A stretch of DNA of 21,422 nt, taken from Lingula anatina (Eukaryota > Brachiopoda > Lingulata > Lingulida > Lingulidae). The stretch is from contig NW_019775839.1 in NCBI RefSeq assembly GCF_001039355.2, positions 174,342 through 195,763 of the forward strand. Reading direction: 5' to 3'. A program made the translations under genes and the position numbers. Shown piece by piece: positions 1 to 8,035 of this stretch; the first letter of the stretch is position 1; every line of letters starts with the position of its first letter. The notes beneath the pieces were generated by a model. It was given only the letters and a program-made list of their open reading frames with translations, did not search any database and had not been told where the DNA came from.

Positions 1-12
1 AAATAAAAAAGT

Positions 13-677
13 GTGTAACCAAATGCAGGAAAATGAGACAAAAAACTATTAAAATTAACAACAAAATCTTTCCCCCCCCCCCCCCCCCAGCCCAAACGTT
101 GTAAGTTTACATAGCTCCACAAAGCATGTACTTGAGTGACTTTTATTGAACATCAAAAATTTGAATAAATTTTTTAGATATTAGTAACATAGCCTTTCCC
201 TAACCTACAAAAACAGTCTTGTTTAAAAAAAATGATAATTTTAGTAAAATATTAAAGATCCCATTCTTTACTCCCTCTCTAGTCACTAACTGGCTTTCGG
301 TCATTTTACTATATTGACAATAGTTAAATGGGTGCAAAATATATTTTTGGCTTACTTTCCTGTTTTGGTGAGTTTATTTCAGTAATATAGTGAATTATAA
401 ACTTGTGTAACCAAATTCAGGAATATGTGACAAAAATTTATTAAAATTATCAACAAAATTCTTTTCACACCCCTCCCCAAACGTTGTAAGTTTACATAGC
501 TCCACATAGCATATACTTGAGTGATTTTTATTAATAAAAAAAACCTGTATAAATTTTATAGAGATTAGTAATATAGTCTTTCTCTAACCCACACAAACAG
601 TCTTGTTTAATGAAAATGATAATTTTAGTAAAATACTAGAGATTCCATTCTTTACACTTTCTCTGGTCATGAACAGG
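13..677. repeat. Tandem duplication, about 390-bp period, two diverged copies
   Basis: Copy 1 is roughly 13-296 and copy 2 roughly 405-677. Both run through the same ordered landmarks: GTGTAACCAAAT, AAACGTTGTAAGTTTACATA, the text around ACTTGAGTGA, CAGTCTTGTTTA and ATGATAATTTTAGTAAAAT. The offset drifts between about 383 and 392 bp because of small indels and the poly-C tract in copy 1. No coding potential is visible. It could be a local duplication or the remains of a longer satellite-like array that starts outside the window. Confidence 0.85.
72..88. repeat. Poly-C homopolymer run (C17)
   Basis: Seventeen consecutive C residues lie in the first copy of the 390-bp duplication. The equivalent place in copy 2 (about 464-478) is only a C-rich mixed stretch, so the run expanded after duplication. 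Its length may be uncertain because such runs are hard to sequence. Confidence 0.95.
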
Positions 678-689
678 CTTGCAGAAAAC

Positions 690-1473
690 TTTGAATCATA
701 TCAAAAAATTTTGTTTCCTAATTTTTGAAAATCTTCAGGACTTTTTTTAAGGTTGATAAATGAATATTTATAGCTTGTTAGTTTGGTGAACAGGTTTTGT
801 TATGGAGAAATTTTTGTTAACTCAAGCAAACAAGATTATTAAAGATCATTGTAATAATATTGAATTGTGTGAAATTGTTGAATTTAAAACAAAACAATGG
901 AGATTGTTTTCTTCAAAATGTTTTCCAATGTTGTAAACAAAATGATGAAATGTCAATATAGTGTAGAGTTTTTTTATCATTCAGTTGAGAAGAATTCCAG
1001 AGCCACACAGCATACTGCAGTGTCAGCAAGAAAGATCTCATGGGTTCCATGTGGGCATGATGGACATGTTAAGTTTGACTAGTTGATGAGAGAAAAAAAA
1101 GGGAATAGGAACACTATTGCACCTACCTACATTACTTTCAAAACAACTGAGGTTAGTTACAGGGCAGTGGCAACTTCACACTTTTATTGATGGATTCTGA
1201 AGACCATTACCAGATGTATAATAATCAAATATCATCAGAAATGAAGGGCACGTTAATTATTCCAAAGAGTGAAAGTAGTACAAATCAAAGGAAAATATTT
1301 TGATGGTAATCAATATGAGCTCACTCAGAGGTCACTCACAGGGGCCAGTCTTAACAGAATTGACAAGGTCATCATCCCTGTGCTTGACTTTATTAAGACA
1401 TGTCATGTAGGTGGTGATGGAGTTAACTTTTGGATAATATATAAGGAATTATCTGTATCAATCATCTGCTGCT
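690..1473. other. Unassigned stretch with weak short open frames
   Basis: I recognise no element here. Open frames at 897-1082 and 1269-1475 on the plus strand lack a recognisable domain. The second one has a composition that looks protein-like (for example ELTQRSLTGASLNRIDKV), and it ends where a LINE relic starts in another frame. It may be part of an unrecognised mobile element, but I cannot name it. Confidence 0.35.
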
Positions 1474-1890
1474 AATGTTATACATTCATTAGTCACTTCT
1501 AGGCTGGGATGTCCAGATGATAGGATTAAAAGATAACAATGCATTCAGAATATTTCAGCACAGCTTTTCATGTAACAGCCTAGAAACTCGTCACATTATT
1601 CCAGTTTTAAAGCAGCTGCATTGGTTATCAGTTAGGGCTAGAAATTTAAAATATTTAGTTTTTACACGTTGCATTCTCTTATGTAGCTCCAGCATATATA
1701 ACTGATCTGGTAAAAAATCATAACTCCTACCGAAAATTGCCATTATAGCAGGGTAAAAAAAATATATGGTGACATGTAATTTTGTATAGCTTCACTGTTG
1801 GAGTGGAACAAGGTGTCAATTTACTGAAGGCAGATAGAAACAGAAATCTCTTATAAGGAATTAAACACACATTTTTAAAGATGTTTTATT
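1474..1890 (+). pseudogene. Relic of a CR1/L2-like LINE reverse transcriptase, C-terminal end
   Basis: Conceptual translation in changing frames follows the C-terminal region common to CR1/L2/Rex-type LINE polymerases. The first piece, near 1485-1580, reads SLVTSRLGCPDDRIKR and then QCIQNISAQLF. After a frameshift, 1590-1650 reads HIIPVLKQLHWLSVRAR, matching the family's H-I-TPVL-LHWLPV-AR block. Another shift gives APAYITDLVKN (about 1686-1720), and after a stop the YGD--F--A----WN----------R pattern continues to about 1885. There are at least two frameshifts and several stops, so it is dead and old. Only the end of the polymerase is present; the catalytic YxDD region and endonuclease are missing, as expected of a 5'-truncated copy. 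Assignment to a clade within the CR1/L2 group is inference from motif style. Confidence 0.75.
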
Positions 1891-2198
1891 GACGAATTTT
1901 GTTCAATTTTTAAAATATACATTATGTAAGGGAAGTATTGGGTCTTTTAATTACTGCTTAGTCAAACGTTTTAACATTTATAATTAATATAATATATATA
2001 ACTGTAATATATATATATATATATCTTATAAGGTATTAAAAACACATTTTAAAAGATATTTTATTAATGAATTTTGTTCACTTTTGAAAATTTACATTAA
2101 GTAAGGGAAGTATTGGGTCTTTACTTTTAATTACTGCTTAGTAGTCAAACCTTTTAACATTTATAATTAATAAAATATATATAACTGTAATATATATG
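1850..2198 (+). repeat. Tandem duplication of the LINE 3' end (two copies of about 175 bp)
   Basis: Copy 1 (1850-2024) and copy 2 (2025-2198) share CTTATAAGG, GAATTTTGTTCA, GTAAGGGAAGTATTGGGTCT, TTTAATTACTGCTTAGT and TTTAACATTTATAATTAAT. Each ends in an AT-dinucleotide tail with AACTGTAATATATAT. Copy 1 begins inside the LINE coding relic, so the duplicated unit is the last codons plus the 3' untranslated region and tail of that LINE. Confidence 0.85.
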
Positions 2199-2482
2199 AG
2201 AGATCATGTGAGAAAATGTTGTGTGATCACAGTGGTCATTTTTTAATACCGCACTGGACATGTCTGAACTTAAATACATGTTTGGGAGGGAATGATACAG
2301 GGTGGGTTCCAACCTGAACAATAACTATTTTCCAACACCAACAAGAAAGGTAACTAGGTTTCCTACATGAAACCCATGTATAATTCCTTATACACCAAAA
2401 GTATGTGTTTGAGAATCTTTCAACTGTTATACAGCTATGTTTTACCTAACAATGTTGAAAGTGGTCACTTTATTTGGAATAA

Positions 2483-2935
2483 GTCATAGCTTCAAAACGA
2501 CCCGAGTAAAAACATTTTCAACAGTCTGAATTGGTTTCTGCTAATACTTTGCAAAAGTTGATTTTCTGGTCCAACTATTGTACTATGCGATTAAAAAAAG
2601 TTACACCTATTCCCGCCTTAACCATTTCACTCTTGATCCCTTTAGTGTCTTTTGTCACTGCCTTGTAAGGTTTAATTACACTAATAAACAATGTACTACA
2701 AATTTTTTACTTTAATGTCTCCATTCAAGCTAAATATTCAATAAGACAACTAACTACACATAAATCAGAATCATCTTTTTATGCTTTCAAGACTATTACC
2801 AGCTGTTTCATTTTTACACTAGACTGTTTTGCTAAATAAGTATCACAAAAGATTCCTCACTGAAAACTGAAGTTCCTGCAATTTATAAAGTTACATCATT
2901 TCTGTAAGTAAACTTAGTATTGTGTTTTGGTGCTT
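2483..2935 (-). pseudogene. Tyrosine recombinase relic of a DIRS/Ngaro-type retrotransposon
   Basis: On the minus strand, 2868-2935 reads like the start of a DIRS/Ngaro recombinase (QSTKTQY then VYLQK after a stop). About 2485-2640 reads like its C-terminal end: an HST-containing motif, then WTRKSTFAKY, a stop, and QKPI. In the family these enzymes resolve the circular cDNA intermediate. They use an R in an H-x-T-R-like context and a final catalytic Y in an F-Y-x-KP-like context. Here the R position appears to be I and the Y position is a TAG stop, so it is inactive. The middle of the gene (about 2640-2865) is not recognisable. It lies directly downstream of the reverse transcriptase relic in the same orientation, the order expected for this class. 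Which of DIRS or Ngaro it is cannot be decided. Confidence 0.6.
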
Positions 2936-4005
2936 TGTCTCCTGGAAAGCAGGGTAATTTCCATAGCCCACAAAGAAAGTCCTTTTCCTTCCAACTCTTA
3001 CAAGTCACATGCCATCAGATGAAGTCTGTTCCACAGTGAATGAACTCGATTGGGATCCTGAAGTAATGATAGCAGTTTTGTTGTGCAGTAATAACGCCAT
3101 AGGAGCTGCAGTAACCATGGGAAACAATTCCTGTTGTCCACCTGGTGCGATGAGGATTACTTCTGCCTGGTCTGTCTGGATCTTTGCAAAATTCGTGGCA
3201 GCAAACTGAAAGGTGGAAAGCAATATGTTAGTCTATAGCAGGTTCATGACTGTATCATACAATCAATGCTCAAAGTGTGGGGGTCAGGCTTCCATACGAA
3301 GTACTTTGATACCTTGTAATTCAGATATGATGCACAAAGGTCTATTTCAGTTTGATCTAAAATGTCAGTAATTTTTGTACACACATCTGGTCTAAGTGGT
3401 TATAAAATATTATTATGAAATAATTGTCTTTATTCTTTATCATCACAAACATTCTGCACACCAGGTAAATGTGATACTGATAGCCAAATATCTTGCTGAA
3501 TGCAAAAATCCCATATTTTATGTGCCACTGCATTGCACAATTACCACCCATATTCCTCAAAAAAAAAAGCCACTGCAGTCAAATTATCAATTTCAACATG
3601 AATATGTTTACCCTTCAATTTTTTCTAACAGGACTTCAAAGCTAAGAGTATTGCTTTACCCTTTGAAACATTTTCTTTTGTTTCTTTTTTACACCATTGG
3701 CCACTTGTTTTAACACTCCCAAGTACTGCAGATCAACCTTTGAGAGATGCGTGCATCTCAATTTTCAGTTCAGGGTTTCCATGTGATATAAGTTTTGCTT
3801 TACTTGCATTGCTTAACCACCAGGTAATTTCAGTTATTGGTCTTGAGCTAAGATGATCCAATTTAGCTTCAAAATTCTCTCTGTTGTGTGCCAATGCTTT
3901 GATTTTAGTAAGTTTTTGTAGCTCTAGTGCATACCACCATATTCTACAACAGATATGCATGAAACCAGACAACCAATCAACTGCTTACAGTAAAATTCCC
4001 CTGTA
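2936..4005 (-). pseudogene. RT/RNase H relic of a DIRS/Ngaro-type retrotransposon
   Basis: Reading right to left on the minus strand, an open stretch (3972-3733) holds KIKALAHNRENFEAKLDHL, then ITEITWWLSNA, HGNPELKIEMHAS and LKG. It follows the end of a DIRS-type reverse transcriptase running into RNase H, where the family has a tDAS--GWG motif; here D is H. After frame changes, 3560-3320 gives HVEIDNLTAVAF, IWLSVSHLPGVQNV and EIDLCASYLNYKV, matching the RNase H D-N-TAV, HLPG-N and DLFASR-N blocks. About 3260-3000 gives KPDPHTLSIDC, CFPPFSLLPRILQ, IQTDQAEVILIAP and HLMACDL, the usual tail of the polyprotein. There are many stops and shifts, so it is a pseudogene. The 5' part, including the polymerase catalytic motif, is absent; sequence identity is lost near the minisatellite. 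Confidence 0.8.
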
Positions 4006-4060
4006 ATATTTTTCAATATAAATAATTTTTCAGCTCTGGTAGGAGTTAAACCAATTGCCA

Positions 4061-4800
4061 TTGCTCTTCACTACTAGTAAATACTGACTGTTTGTTGTCA
4101 GAAATTTGCTCTTCACTACTATAATAAACACTGACATGTCGTCAGAGATTTGCTCTTCACTACTAGTAAACAATAACATGTCAGAGATTTGCTCTTCACT
4201 ACTAGTAAACAATGACATGTTGTCAGAGATTTGCTCTTCACTACTAGTAAACAATGACATGTCATCAGAGATTTGTTCTCCACTACTAGTAAACAATAAC
4301 ATGTCGTCAGAGATTTGCTCTTCACTACTATAGTAAACACTGATGTGTCATCAGAGATTTGCTCTTCACTACTAGTAAACAATGACATGTCATCAGAGAT
4401 TTGCTCTTCACTACTAGTAAACAATAACGTTGTCAGAGATTTGCTCTTCACTACTATAGTAAACAATGACATGTCATCAGAGATTTGCTCTTCACTACTA
4501 GTAAACAATAACTTGTCGTCAGAGATTTGCTCTTCACTACTAGTAAACACTGACGTGTTGTCAGAGATTTGCTCTTCACTACTATAATAAACAATGACAT
4601 GTCGTCAGAGATTTGTTCTTCACTACTAGTAAACATGTTGTCAGAGATTTGCTCTTCACTACTATAGTAAACAATGACATGTCATCAGAGATTTGCTCTT
4701 CACTACTATAATTAACACTGACGTGTCGTCAGAGATTTGCTATTCACTACTATGGTAAACACTGACGTGTTGTCACAGATTTCCTCTTCACTACTAAACA
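4061..4800. repeat. Minisatellite of 42/44-bp units, about 17 copies
   Basis: The unit carries GTCAGAGATTTGCTCTTCAC, then TACTAGTAAAC and AATGACATGTC. Successive GTCAG (or ATCAG) positions run 4097, 4141, 4180, 4222, 4264, 4306, 4350, 4392, 4432, 4476, 4518, 4560, 4604, 4640, 4684, 4728 and 4772. This gives spacings of 44, 39, 42, 42, 42, 44, 42, 40, 44, 42, 42, 44, 36, 44, 44 and 44. The 42 and 44 classes differ mainly by ACTAGT versus ACTATAGT or ACTATAAT. Several junctions contain the palindrome TGACATGTCA. Open frames on both strands arise only because the common unit length is divisible by three. Confidence 0.97.
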
Positions 4801-4894
4801 TGAGAAAGACAATCCGACTTTTTTTTTAATCCTCCATCTTCAGAAAGGATTTCCTTTATTTTACATCATAAAACAAATAATTCAAATAATTGGA
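4801..4894. other. Spacer between minisatellite and nested array
   Basis: A short AT-rich stretch with a T run near 4819-4827. Nothing else is visible. Confidence 0.5.
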
Positions 4895-5249
4895 TTGATA
4901 GCACCTAGCCAATGTAGATACCTCTGTCTCTTTACCAAATCTAAAACAAAATATGGTTTGGTATTTATGGGGGCAAACATTAATTGACCAAAAAACAAAA
5001 AATTAGTGTAAATGTAAACTCACCATGCTGATCTTTTAAAGCAACCTGTTTCTTTAACAAACAAAGTCACTCAGTAAAAAAGTAAAACAGAAATATGGTT
5101 TGTCATGTAAATATTAGGCAATGTCACCAAAACTGTGCAAAAAAAAAAAAAAAAAAAAAAAAATTATTACTGTGAATGTAAACTGATCTTGCCGATTTTT
5201 GACCTGCTCTTACGAAACACAGTCACTCAGTAAATTTAAAGTAAAAAAC
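4895..5249. repeat. Two diverged tandem modules of about 140 bp (left part of nested array)
   Basis: Both modules contain ATATGGTTTG, a GTAAATGTAAACT-like block, a GCTGAT/GCCGAT block and AGTCACTCAGTAAA, in that order (about 4950-5090 and 5093-5249). The second contains a run of 25 A (5139-5163). The block GATTTTTGACCTGCTCTTACG near 5193 is related to the GATTTTCGAACTTGACCTGCGTTTTAG block of the 159-bp repeats at 6874-7320. This suggests one repeat family throughout. Confidence 0.65.
5139..5163. repeat. Poly-A run (A25)
   Basis: Twenty-five consecutive A residues inside the second 140-bp module and absent from the first. It is a local expansion or a sequencing-sensitive homopolymer, not an obvious retrotransposon tail. 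Confidence 0.9.
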
Positions 5250-6490
5250 AAGGCAGCAAAGCTGTCAAATGTACAGACAAAAAGCAGAAAATAACAATGC
5301 ACAAAATAGGTTACTGTCAATTCTAATGCAAAAGTACATTATGCTTAACTGCAAAATTAACATCAAATTTTAATTATGCTCAACAGGTAATACCAATGTA
5401 AGTAAAATATATAACAAGCATAAGGCTTCAGGCCCATGGGGGTTCAAGTTCACACGTTGGAAATGCCAGAATGAGAAAAATGAAAATTTCACACAAAATT
5501 GCATAAATTCAACAATAAATGATAACCCAATTGAGCTGACTTTCTAATTTGAACTGCCTGCATGCCAATCCTAAAAATCATACTTGTAAGTTAAAAATAA
5601 TAATAAGTAACACAGTTTTCTTTTCATATTTGTAGTAGCAGTGCAAAAAGATTTGTCAATTTTGATGTAACATTTCATAATAAATTACAGAATAATTATC
5701 ACCAATTTTTAATTATTGACTATAAATAGCATGGATACAGAAAATTTGATTACATTCTGCTTCATGTCCATGGGAGCTCTGAGTCCCACAATGAATATGC
5801 CAACACGATAAAAATGAATATTTCACTACAATGTATAACTTCCAGAAAAAGAAGTCAATTAGACTGCTTTTCCAACTCAAGCTGCATTTTAGTCCTGTGT
5901 TTCTATTTTGACAGTTTGACAATCATAAGTAACATGGTTTTCCCATAATGGTCATCATGGCAGCAGCACCCAAAATTGTGTTTTCTTCTATTTTGATGCA
6001 AAATTACATAATGCTTAACGGCATAATGACCGTCATTTTTTTATAATAAAATATGCGTATCATGGATTTTCAGAAAATGTAACTAGCATGGGTCTTCAAG
6101 CTCGTGCAGGTTCTAAATCACACCTTGAAAATGCCAATATTTGAAAACTAAAATTTTCACAAAAAAAACTGTTTAACTGCCAGAAAAAAATTACCAAACA
6201 GACTGCATTGCCTACTGAAGCTGCATTTTAGTCACATATGTTTCTTTCCTGTAAGTTTGAGAACAGTAATTGACATGGTTTTCCCATAATGGTCATCATG
6301 GGAGCAGTGCCCAAAATATGGGTTTCTTCAAATTTTGATGCAACATTACATAATGTTAAACAGCATAATGACCATCAATTTTTAACAATAAAATATTAGT
6401 ATCATGGGTATTCAGAAAATGTGACTAGCAAAGGTCTTCAAGCCCATGGAACTTCAAAGTCACAACTTGAAAATGCCAAAATGTAAACAA
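5250..6490. repeat. Tandem array of about 340-bp modules, 3.5 to 4 copies
   Basis: The landmark TTTGATG (TCTAATG in the first copy) recurs at 5322, 5661, 5992 and 6334, giving periods of about 339, 331 and 342 bp. Each module also carries an ACATTATGCTTAA-like block, TCAAGC/TCAGGCCCATGG, GAAAATGCCA, CTGCATTTTAGTC and TGGTTTTCCCATAATGGTCATCATGG in the better-preserved copies. No coding function is apparent. The block from CTGCATTTTAGT to GGTTTTCCCATAATG corresponds to CTGCGTTTTAGT to GGTTTTCCTTAAAATG in the neighbouring 159-bp repeats, so the modules share a core. Confidence 0.85.
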
Positions 6491-6873
6491 GACAGCACTG
6501 TTCTGAAATGGTTTCTTTTTTACATTTTTAACATTTTTTTAACATAAAACAAAATTAACAGTTTTATATGATCAACTAAGAAAATTGATGAGATGGGAAA
6601 AATATCAATAAAACAGTGTAAAATGTCCAATTTCTTCCATTCTGGTATTCTGAACATAGTGAATGATTGAATCTGACAAACTGCAATGATATGAGTTTAT
6701 TTCCATTTTTGAAACTTTATTACACAATATACGATAACAAGTATACCATTATTTTTAAAAAATCAACTAACAATGTTCTAAAGATGCAGGAAATGTCAAA
6801 TAAACACTTTTACGTATCTTATTAATTAAATAATGAGACTGTTAACATGCCTAAGAATTGAATCTGAGGAAAT
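6491..6873. other. AT-rich spacer inside the nested array
   Basis: This segment separates the 340-bp modules from the 159-bp modules. I see no clear repeat landmark, gene or inverted repeat in it apart from A/T-rich simple sequence. Confidence 0.4.
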
Positions 6874-7413
6874 GTGAAAAAACAGCATAACTTCTAAAAT
6901 AATGGCCCGATTATGCTGATTTTCGAACTTGACCTGCGTTTTAGTAAGATTGATTACTCCTGTGAGTTTCATGACAACAGGCCTAACGGTTTTCCTTAAA
7001 ATGTGTTTACAGGGTTGCATATATGCTGAAAAGTGAAAAAACAGCATAACTTCTACAATAATGGCCCGATCATGCTGATTTTCGAACTTGACCTGCGTTT
7101 TAGCAGGATTGGTCACTCCTGTGAGTTTAATGACAATTGGCCAATCTGTTTTTCTTATATTGTGTTTACAGTGTTGCATATATGCTGAAAAGTGAAAAAA
7201 CAGCATAACTTCTACAATAATGGCCTGATCATGCTGATTTTTTAACTTGACCTGCGTTTTATGAATATTCATCAGCTCTGTAAATATACAGCCAAAAAGT
7301 AAAACTGCCTTCCACTTATCATGTTTACAATGAAAGTGCATGGTGCTGGCGCCGGCGCCAGCGACAGTGACGGCGACGACAGACGCAGGTGATGGCAATA
7401 TGTACAGACACAT
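6826..7413 (-). CDS. Open frame of 195 codons made of 53-residue repeats; coding status doubtful
   Basis: The frame starts at an ATG inside the palindrome at 7399-7428 and ends at 6826. Residues 1-23 are small and hydrophobic (SVVAVTVAGAGA). A degenerate first unit (MHFHCKHDKWKAV) follows, then two full 53-residue repeats and a partial third. Each begins KTQVK and carries NQHDRAIIVEVMLFFH (or a variant) and, in full units, CKH, IRKT and KLTGV. I recognise no domain. The frame is a direct consequence of the 159-bp DNA period, and no promoter or splice signal points to expression. Substitutions between units look conservative in places (I/L/V exchanges), which keeps coding possible. More likely it is a fortuitous frame in a repeat or a fragment of a mobile-element protein. 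Confidence 0.25.
   Translation of the reverse strand: MCLYILPSPASVVAVTVAGAGASTMHFHCKHDKWKAVLLFGCIFTELMNIHKTQVKLKNQHDQAIIVEVMLFFHFSAYMQHCKHNIRKTDWPIVIKLTGVTNPAKTQVKFENQHDRAIIVEVMLFFHFSAYMQPCKHILRKTVRPVVMKLTGVINLTKTQVKFENQHNRAIILEVMLFFHISSDSILRHVNSLII
6874..7350. repeat. 159-bp tandem repeat, about three copies
   Basis: GTGAAAAAACAGCATAACTT starts at 6874, 7033 and 7192, an exact period of 159 bp twice in a row. Each unit contains AATGGCC[CT]GAT, ATGCTGATTTT, GAACTTGACCTGCGTTTTA (CTTGACCTGCGTTTTA in the last), CCTGTGAGTTT and GTGTTTACAG. The last unit decays after about 7260, but its end still carries a TGTTTACAATG block. Because 159 is divisible by three, a 195-codon frame stays open on the minus strand through the whole array. 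The stable period and the GC-rich palindrome directly after it set this block apart. Confidence 0.95.
7345..7362. repeat. GC-rich perfect palindrome, 18 bp
   Basis: GCTGGCGCCGGCGCCAGC equals its own reverse complement. It stands out in an AT-rich region, sits at the edge of the 159-bp repeats and could form a strong hairpin or cruciform. Its role is unknown. Confidence 0.95.
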
Positions 7414-7428
7414 CTGTGTCTGTACATA
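7399..7428. repeat. Perfect inverted repeat, 14-bp arms with a 2-bp loop
   Basis: TATGTACAGACACA and TGTGTCTGTACATA are exact reverse complements separated by TC, followed at once by a run of A. A hairpin of this kind close to the GC palindrome would fit the terminal region of a mobile element, for example a Helitron-class end. That reading is inference. Confidence 0.95.
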
Positions 7429-7899
7429 AAAAAAAATGTTTGGCAGTTTTGGGGGCTAAGTCAAGTGTCGGACAGCTACAGTGATGATGCAAACATACAG
7501 ACCAATCAGAATATACCGTACATGATCACTTACAATGTCTGTATATAAAAATTGTTTATCTTGACACTACTTTGCTGTGATTACACAATGGGCAATGCGA
7601 ATGGTCAAAATATGCTGCCATATAACTGACAACTGCACTCTGCTAGAGGTTGCCACTTGTAGTGCACCATTAATTAGTACTGACAGTCTTCTAAATTTGC
7701 ATACATGAGATATGCATATTTGTTTAAGTTTTAATTATTCAATTGCATATAGGCATGACATTTTGCATGGCAGTTCATTTAAAATGTAAATCAAGATATA
7801 ATTTATATGTATTTACAATGAAGTTTTACGTAATTATGTAGGCATGGCATGTTTCATGACAGTTATGAAAGTTAATTTAAAATGCAAATTAAGATAGAG

Positions 7900-7905
7900 T
7901 ATAAA
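7900..7905 (+). promoter_or_regulatory. TATA box-like element
   Basis: TATAAA within AGAGTATAAAGGCAG, directly after a local duplication and before a GA-rich leader. It is interpreted as the promoter of the candidate LTR; no downstream host reading frame is seen. Confidence 0.4.
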
Positions 7906-8029
7906 GGCAGTGACTGAGCCACAGGGAGGGATATACTAACAGACTGAGAGAGAGTTAGAGACAGAATTATAGATACCACAGAGAGAGATGGAGAGAGAGA
8001 GAGCAGAGGCCAGAGTCTTCAGTCGGTTG

Positions 8030-8035
8030 AATAAA
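8030..8035 (+). promoter_or_regulatory. Polyadenylation signal-like AATAAA
   Basis: AATAAA follows the TATA box by about 130 bp, with a CCTGCCTGTCTC stretch downstream. This spacing suits an LTR better than a host gene. Confidence 0.4.

Noticed and set aside
3009-3209. Plus-strand open frame opposite the DIRS relic
   Set aside because: Shadow of the minus-strand relic; no independent support.
3005-3223. Terminal exon of a host gene on the minus strand, with branch-like site, pyrimidine tract and CAG acceptor
   Set aside because: Translation in this and adjacent frames matches the tail of a DIRS/Ngaro polyprotein and is continuous with RNase H and recombinase relics on both sides.
4030-4636. 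Acidic repeat protein (SSEEQISDDM units) encoded by the minisatellite
   Set aside because: Units of 44, 40 and 36 bp shift the frame, the repeat peptide changes from block to block, and both strands are open equally. The frames follow from a 42-bp unit.
4061-4800. CRISPR array
   Set aside because: There are no unique spacers between conserved repeats; the whole unit is repeated, and the window is eukaryotic in character.
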